NCBI GenBank assembly: GCA_946221045.1
Contig: CAMIIY010000024.1
Coordinates: 1 to 12,170, forward strand
Source of the DNA: an uncultured Oceanospirillaceae bacterium
GTDB lineage: Bacteria; Pseudomonadota; Gammaproteobacteria; Pseudomonadales; Balneatricaceae
Direction of reading: 5' to 3'
Length of the DNA stretch: 12,170 nt
Positions 7,832 through 12,170 of the stretch are shown piece after piece (position 1 is the first letter of the stretch; every line of letters starts with the position of its first letter). Made by a program: the position numbers and the translations under genes. The notes under the pieces were generated by a model. The model saw only the letters and a program-made list of their open reading frames with translations, was not told the origin of the DNA and made no database searches.

Positions 7832-8326
7832 ATGAGTCTGACCTATTGGTTCCCAATGCCGATACACAGTATCGTAATTTTTGCTGTTTGGCTGTTACTG
7901 AACAATACGGCTGCACCCGGACATGTCCTGCTGGCGCTGGTGTTTGCCATCACTATCCCCAAAATCTGCTATCCGTTGCAATCGGAACAACCCCGGGCTC
8001 ACAAACCGTTTAAAATTTTTCGTTACTTCATCATGTTAATGTGGGATATCGTGATTGCCAATCTGCGTGTGGCGCGACTTATTATCAGCCCCAACGCAAA
8101 ACTCAGACCTGCTTTTATTGCAGTCCCTCTGGATATTGAGGGGGCACTCCCGATTACCCTGCTCGCCTCAACCATCTCCCTTACCCCCGGCACGGTGAGC
8201 GCCGACGTCAGCGAGGATCAGCGCTGGCTGTATGTGCATGTTCTGGATATGGACGATGAACAGGCCCTGATCAATGAGATCAAAGCCCGTTATGAAACAC
8301 CGCTGATGGAGATATTCGAATGTTAA
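7832..8326 (+). CDS. mrpE: Na+/H+ antiporter subunit MrpE
   Basis: Subunit needed for assembly or stability of the Mrp complex; 164 residues from the start chosen here. Hydrophobic segments lie near residues 11-45, with WDIVIANLRVARLII following at the membrane boundary. The cytoplasmic part carries the family motif TLLASTISLTPGTVSADV, typical of the MnhE family. I prefer ATG 7832 because the purine-rich AGCGGGGAG (7815-7823) sits eight bases upstream. A GTG at 7823, which overlaps the mrpD stop, would add three residues and lacks room for a ribosome binding site. The stop overlaps the start of mrpF. Confidence 0.93.
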   Translation: MSLTYWFPMPIHSIVIFAVWLLLNNTAAPGHVLLALVFAITIPKICYPLQSEQPRAHKPFKIFRYFIMLMWDIVIANLRVARLIISPNAKLRPAFIAVPLDIEGALPITLLASTISLTPGTVSADVSEDQRWLYVHVLDMDDEQALINEIKARYETPLMEIFEC

Positions 8327-8589
8327 CGAACGCGCTCTATATCGCCTTTGGCCTGGTGGCATTCGCACTGGTGTTAAATATGGTCAGCATCCTGCGCGGC
8401 CCCAGCCTGCCTGATCGGATCCTCGGCCTGGATACCCTTTACATCAACAGCATCGCTCTTATCCTCTTGTACGGCATGCTGGAACTGACGTCGATCCATT
8501 TCGAAGCGGCATTACTCATCGCCATGCTCGGCTTTGTCGGTACGGCTGCGCTTTGTAAATACCTGTTACGCGGAGACATCATAGAATGA
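8320..8589 (+). CDS. mrpF: Na+/H+ antiporter subunit MrpF
   Basis: Small hydrophobic subunit of the Mrp antiporter; 89 residues and three membrane helices (about 3-21, 36-56, 62-83). The conserved loop RGPSLPDRILGLDTL (about residues 26-40) is diagnostic for MnhF/PhaF. The ATG at 8320 overlaps the end of mrpE by seven bases; GGAG at 8308-8311 is eight bases upstream. The stop TGA overlaps the ATG of mrpG (ATGA). Confidence 0.95.
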   Translation: MLTNALYIAFGLVAFALVLNMVSILRGPSLPDRILGLDTLYINSIALILLYGMLELTSIHFEAALLIAMLGFVGTAALCKYLLRGDIIE

Positions 8590-8936
8590 ACGGTTTCATG
8601 GAGTTAATTCTTTCCGCACTGGTGCTGATCGGGGCTCTGCTGGTATTGCTGGGCTCTATCGGGCTAGTAAAGCTGCCGGATTTCTACACACGCTTACATG
8701 CTCCGACCAAAGCCACGACCCTCGGCCTTGGGTGCCTGTTGATTGCCTCAATGGTGATACATACGGCCGCTACCGGCTCACTGAGTGTGCATGAACTGCT
8801 GATTACGGTGTTTCTGTTTATCACTGCGCCGATTACCGCCCACATGCTGGCAAAATCAGCCCTGCACCTTGAACTTGATATTGCCAAAGGTACAACAAAC
8901 CGCTGCCCAGAAGACGTGGTAAAAAAATCGGTTTAA
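8586..8936 (+). CDS. mrpG: Na+/H+ antiporter subunit MrpG
   Basis: Last subunit of the Mrp antiporter complex; 116 residues with three membrane helices (about 5-28, 41-60, 66-88). The signature GSIGLVKLPDFYTRLHAPTKATTLG, in the first loop and second helix (about 23-47), is characteristic of MnhG/PhaG. A polar tail follows residue 90. The ATG overlaps the mrpF stop by four bases. The stop lies inside the 12-base palindrome CGGTTTAAACCG (8929-8940). Ending the operon here leaves it with the standard complement A(B), C, D, E, F, G. Confidence 0.95.
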   Translation: MNGFMELILSALVLIGALLVLLGSIGLVKLPDFYTRLHAPTKATTLGLGCLLIASMVIHTAATGSLSVHELLITVFLFITAPITAHMLAKSALHLELDIAKGTTNRCPEDVVKKSV

Positions 8937-8955
8937 ACCGGGAGTAATACTTCGC

Positions 8956-8977
8956 CCTGCGGGGTCATCGCCGCAGG
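8956..8977 (+). other. GC-rich hairpin after mrpG
   Basis: CCTGCGG (8956-8962) pairs perfectly with CCGCAGG (8971-8977) around an eight-base loop, 20 bases after the mrpG stop. It lacks a following T run, so it is more likely to protect the 3' end of the mRNA or to cause pausing than to terminate by itself. Confidence 0.4.
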
Positions 8978-9046
8978 CTCCAACGTTATCTTGCCACGCT
9001 CGACTCAAACCCTTTTCTCGGGCTCTCTTCCCTCTGTTAAGACACA

Positions 9047-9077
9047 AAAAAGCCCCGGCACTAAACCGAGGCTTTTT
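9047..9077. terminator. Bidirectional intrinsic terminator
   Basis: AAAAAGCC C CGG (9047-9058) pairs with CCG A GGCTTTTT (9066-9077) with one C-A mismatch and a seven-base loop. It has a T run on both strands. On the plus strand it ends the mrp operon. On the minus strand it lies 13 bases after the encoded CCA of a tRNA-Ser 3' end (9091), the usual distance for a tRNA terminator, so it probably once served that tRNA gene as well. Confidence 0.85.
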
Positions 9078-9090
9078 CGTTTAAATTCAA

Positions 9091-9117
9091 TGGCGGTCAG
9101 GGAAGGATTAGAACCCT
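9091..9117 (-). other. Decayed 3' end of tRNA-Ser, likely attachment-site scar
   Basis: Read on the minus strand, 9117 to 9091 gives a T arm (GGG, then loop TTCTAAT, then CCTTC), the acceptor strand CCTGACC, discriminator G and CCA. This is the 3' end of a serine tRNA. The loop has TTCTAAT where TTCGAAT is normal, and the T stem has a mismatch and a G-U pair, so it is not under tRNA selection. No anticodon arm, variable arm or 5' half follows: the DNA beyond 9118 is AT-rich and unrelated. A tRNA 3' end retained next to the tRNA's own terminator with foreign DNA replacing its body is the usual trace of site-specific integration by a tyrosine recombinase. Confidence 0.65.
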
Positions 9118-9202
9118 ATATATATGATTATTAAGGACTTTATAAGAACATCCATATCTCGCTCAAACACGCATAACACTTGATTATAAGCCATTTCTGA
9201 AT

Positions 9203-9264
9203 AATTTGGGGGGATCGCGGCTATTCTCTGGACGGGTATAGTCGTGCCCCAAATGTGCCCCAAT
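9203..9264. repeat. Tandem GTGCCCCAA repeats at the edge of the presumed element
   Basis: GTGCCCCAA occurs at 9244-9252 and again at 9255-9263, an 11-base period of about one helical turn. AATTTGGGG at 9203-9211 is a partial inverted copy. The repeats directly abut the stop codon of the helicase gene and lie about 130 bases inside the tRNA-Ser scar. Short direct repeats in this position are typical of the arm-type sites bound by tyrosine integrases; that role is inferred here. Confidence 0.45.
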
Positions 9265-12167
9265 TAATGCCTTAACAATTTGCCTTCACTTAAAAATTTT
9301 TCATCAAACACAATTGTGTCCTCAGTATGCCTGCAACACTCACCTTCATGGCGATAGTTCCGGCACCCCCAGAACTCGCCATAGCGCCCTTTTCTCAATG
9401 TCATTTCGGCACCACATTTAGGGCAAATAGGAACCCAGTTTTGACAATCGGGATTAATGCATACCTTAAATCGGTCTGACCTTCTCATTTGAGAACCACA
9501 CTGCTGACAACCCCGTTCTTTGTGATTACAGAGGGGAAATTTGTTACAGCCAAAAAACTGGCCAAACTGACTTTGTCTGGGAACCAATGTGCCTGTTTTA
9601 CACTTGATACACTTCAGCAGATGTAAAAGCTGTTGGCTCAGCGATGTTTCAAACTCATTCAGTTCAATCTCGTATTCGTCCTGCAGCAGCTCCACCACAA
9701 ACTTAGAAGCAACAGCCATATCTGTGATCAGATAAGCCCTATGCTTCGCTCGCGTTAATGCAACATAGAATAAACGGCGTTCTTCAGAATAAGGGTGATC
9801 ATCCATAGTGGGTAAAAGCGCTTCAAGTAAAGGGTGTGTGGTTTTTTCTGATGGGAAACCATGCTTACCCGTTTCAAGACCAAGAATGACAACATAATCA
9901 GCCTCTTTACCCTTTGAGGCATGAATGGTGTAGCTCTGAATAGTGATCTGTTCAAACTGCTTGTTGAGTTTAAGCAGCTGTGTTCTATCCGGCAAATTGA
10001 AGCCAAACCGCCCCAGCAAATAAACGGTACTACGAGGTTTTGCCTGGGCAGCTATGCTTGAAAGCACTTTCTCAAGTCGACCTGTATCTTCACCTTTTGA
10101 CGCCCGATTATCCTCTCGCAACAGAGACACAGCGGGTCTGTTAACCTTACAGTGTGTATTGAGCTGTTTATTTACCTGAAACGGATTTTGCAGCACAAAG
10201 CGGGTAGCGATATCACTAATGCTGTTGTTGAATCTGAAAGTGAGATCCAGAGCAGATACTTTTGTGGCACCGAAATTTGCACTGAAGTTTGTGGTAAAGC
10301 GCAAATCACTGCCCGTAAAACGGTAGATAGCCTGCCAGTCATCGCCCACACAGAACAAAGAGCAGTTCCCAGCAGCGTCACGTAGATATTTCACTAATCG
10401 TGCTCTTGCATCTGAAATATCCTGAAACTCATCTACCAGTATGTAACGCCAAGGACTTTTAAAACGGCCACTCTTAACGTATTGGATTGCCTTGCCAATC
10501 ATGTCATCGAAGTCGATATGTCCCGCCCGGTCCAGCATTGACTGATAATCAGCAAGTATCGGTCGCAACAAGGTAAGCGCTGCTTTCACTTGAGCTTCGT
10601 TATCAGTCTGAGCACATACAGTCTCAATCTGATCAGTTTCATAACAATTAGCGCGATACCGCTTTAATAGTTCAGCCAGCAGAACAGCAAAACTATTAAT
10701 TGCACCAAACTCTCTCAACGTATCAAGGACAGCTTCCGGAGATAATGGATCATATTGAACCCCCAGCCCTGACAGCTGCTGATCGATCTCCGCAAACAGG
10801 TCACCTTCGAGCATTTGATAGTGGTACAGCTCAATTAACTGAGTGCCCATTTGCTGATGCAGCTGGCGTTTCCACTCCATGCTCCGTAGGTATTCGGCTT
10901 GGTTAATATAGGGAGCCGTCTTTCCTTCACTATCAATACCATAGTATTCGATGTAGATACCGTGCTCTGGAAGATAAAAATCGGGCCTGTACTGGCGATG
11001 CAGGGGCGTAGCCGTGTTATGTTCATAATCCGCTTCATACCGGTACTCAATTCCCTGTTTCAACAAGTAATTTGCTACCTGGCATTCCCCTAGGCTTTTT
11101 ACTGCCTCCCCCTTTAAGGTGCGTATATCATTGGCCAGAATATAATCGAAATAAGCCCCTTCAGATTCAAAGTCAAAAGGGTTCGCTTGCGGGTAAAGGT
11201 AATACTGGAAATATTTAAGTGTCAGGTCACGGTATTCAGGGGTTTCAAGGTGAGACTCAAACCATTGACTAACCTGTTTGGCTAACCCTTTTTCATCTTC
11301 AGCAAAAGGAGTCAGTGCAGGCTGCTGGCCTTCAACTGAGGCAATAATAGACTTCCCTAGCTTATGAAAAGTACTGCAGGTGATTGAGCAATCCGGCAAG
11401 CGTAGCTCGATGCGTTCCTGCATTTCCACAGCAGCTTTGTTGGCAAACGCCAACATGAGAATCTCATTTCCATTGGCCTGACCACTTTTAATCAAGTAAC
11501 CAGCCCGCCCCACCATCGTACTGGTTTTGCCTGTACCAGCACCGGCAAGTACCAGATTATTATCCTCATCAATGACACAGGCTTCACGCTGACGCTGTGT
11601 CAAAGGCTGACTCTCTATCTGATCAAAATATTCAGAATATCTATCGAGTTGCTCTGCAACATATTGCTGCCGGTGATTTTCAAGATCCCGCCTCTGCCAT
11701 TGCGCAATTTGAGCCACATATTGAAAAGGCGTAATATCCAATCCCTCACTCCAACTCGGCTCCGGAACTACCCTGAACATTGCAGTCATATCCGTTGCCA
11801 GTTGAAAGGCCTGAGTGAAACGAGAACTACGCGTATAGCCCTGAGTAAGAATGTCCTGAATTTGATCAGCGGCACTCAAAACCTCTGGACTCAACTTGGC
11901 AATCCAGTAGCTCCTTAACCATTCAAATAAAACCTGAGCATCGCGTTTGCGCAATCCTTGAATGGTTTTTTCACCCTGGTTCGTCAGGAAAACCAATTTA
12001 GAGAAAAACTTACCTTCTTGAAAAGAAGCTTCGCGACCCAGCGATTCTGCCAAAATCACATAACTTTCACCTTTCTCGGGGCTAACACGTACCCCATCGG
12101 CAACAAGCTGGAAACTGGCAGAATGAGCACCTAAAAGACGCATGAGCCAATGAGGTTTAGAGTGCAT
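9264..12167 (-). CDS. HelD/UvrD-type SF1 DNA helicase with nuclease-like insertion and topoisomerase-type zinc fingers
   Basis: ATP-dependent 3'-5' type DNA helicase, 967 residues; E. coli HelD (helicase IV) is about 684. Residues 1-95 resemble the helicase IV N-terminal domain. SF1A motifs follow: Walker A AGAGTGKT (208-215), VDEFQD (578-583), GDDWQAIYRF (608-617), LTFRFN (642-647), TIHASKGKEADYVVILG (747-763) and ERRLFYVALTRAKHR (796-810). Between Walker A and motif II, residues about 353-455 form a PD-(D/E)XK-like domain: Glu361, RPDFYLP (394-400), YIEYYG (405-410), EWKRQLH (431-437). The tail holds three Cys4 clusters of topoisomerase I type: Cys853/856/874/880, 887/890/903/908, 915/918/935/944. 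The ATG is three bases from the window edge and no upstream stop is visible, so the true start could lie outside. DNA here looks more AT-rich than the mrp genes, fitting acquired DNA. It may serve in repair, element maintenance or defence. Confidence 0.9.
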   Translation of the reverse strand: MHSKPHWLMRLLGAHSASFQLVADGVRVSPEKGESYVILAESLGREASFQEGKFFSKLVFLTNQGEKTIQGLRKRDAQVLFEWLRSYWIAKLSPEVLSAADQIQDILTQGYTRSSRFTQAFQLATDMTAMFRVVPEPSWSEGLDITPFQYVAQIAQWQRRDLENHRQQYVAEQLDRYSEYFDQIESQPLTQRQREACVIDEDNNLVLAGAGTGKTSTMVGRAGYLIKSGQANGNEILMLAFANKAAVEMQERIELRLPDCSITCSTFHKLGKSIIASVEGQQPALTPFAEDEKGLAKQVSQWFESHLETPEYRDLTLKYFQYYLYPQANPFDFESEGAYFDYILANDIRTLKGEAVKSLGECQVANYLLKQGIEYRYEADYEHNTATPLHRQYRPDFYLPEHGIYIEYYGIDSEGKTAPYINQAEYLRSMEWKRQLHQQMGTQLIELYHYQMLEGDLFAEIDQQLSGLGVQYDPLSPEAVLDTLREFGAINSFAVLLAELLKRYRANCYETDQIETVCAQTDNEAQVKAALTLLRPILADYQSMLDRAGHIDFDDMIGKAIQYVKSGRFKSPWRYILVDEFQDISDARARLVKYLRDAAGNCSLFCVGDDWQAIYRFTGSDLRFTTNFSANFGATKVSALDLTFRFNNSISDIATRFVLQNPFQVNKQLNTHCKVNRPAVSLLREDNRASKGEDTGRLEKVLSSIAAQAKPRSTVYLLGRFGFNLPDRTQLLKLNKQFEQITIQSYTIHASKGKEADYVVILGLETGKHGFPSEKTTHPLLEALLPTMDDHPYSEERRLFYVALTRAKHRAYLITDMAVASKFVVELLQDEYEIELNEFETSLSQQLLHLLKCIKCKTGTLVPRQSQFGQFFGCNKFPLCNHKERGCQQCGSQMRRSDRFKVCINPDCQNWVPICPKCGAEMTLRKGRYGEFWGCRNYRHEGECCRHTEDTIVFDEKFLSEGKLLRH

Positions 12168-12170
12168 AAA

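Noticed and set aside
8929..8940. The 12-base palindrome CGGTTTAAACCG over the mrpG stop codon
   Set aside because: A perfect palindrome, but with no loop, no second copy in the window and no known operator match. It was not counted as a regulatory site.
10152..11918. Several 60-90 codon plus-strand ORFs inside the helicase region
   Set aside because: All lie antisense to a long intact coding frame with clear helicase motifs and have no ribosome binding sites or family features.
1..12170. Search for CRISPR arrays, insertion sequences and intact tRNA or rRNA genes
   Set aside because: No regularly spaced repeats, transposase motifs, terminal inverted repeats or complete tRNA/rRNA structures were seen; only the partial tRNA-Ser end at 9091-9117 was found.

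Overview
The window looks like the chromosome of a gammaproteobacterium, probably marine or salt-tolerant. The grounds are a purE-purK operon of the bacterial type, a complete Mrp Na+/H+ antiporter operon with fused MrpA and MrpB, and a tRNA-Ser 3' end with encoded CCA. No gene fixes the genus.

Layout: positions 125-1719 (minus) hold purK and purE, which overlap by one base and carry out the two-step carboxylation of AIR in purine synthesis. Positions about 1740-2440 have no intact gene. On the minus strand they hold a decayed C-terminal half of an SbtA/DUF897-type sodium-dependent bicarbonate permease, with two frame breaks and one in-frame stop. Positions 2461-2861 (plus) encode a small exported protein resembling the Rap1a/Tai immunity family. 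Its reading frame is interrupted at a T TTT TTC heptamer that is followed, six bases later, by a stem-loop. This is either a broken gene or a candidate programmed -1 frameshift. Positions 2862-3160 hold a consensus -10 hexamer, a possible 40-codon ORF and a strong long hairpin in the leader of the next operon.

Positions 3161-8936 (plus) are the antiporter operon mrpA(B)-C-D-E-F-G. Every junction overlaps by one to a few bases, as expected for a translationally coupled membrane complex. A bidirectional terminator at 9047-9077 closes it.

Just beyond the terminator, 9091-9117 is the degenerate 3' end of a tRNA-Ser on the minus strand. The body of the tRNA is missing and AT-rich DNA follows. I read this as the attachment-site scar at one edge of an integrated element. 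The element side has tandem GTGCCCCAA repeats and then a 967-residue composite helicase (9264-12167, minus). That protein has HelD/UvrD SF1 motifs, a nuclease-like insertion and a C-terminal array of topoisomerase-type zinc fingers. The rest of the element, including any integrase, would lie beyond the right end of the window.
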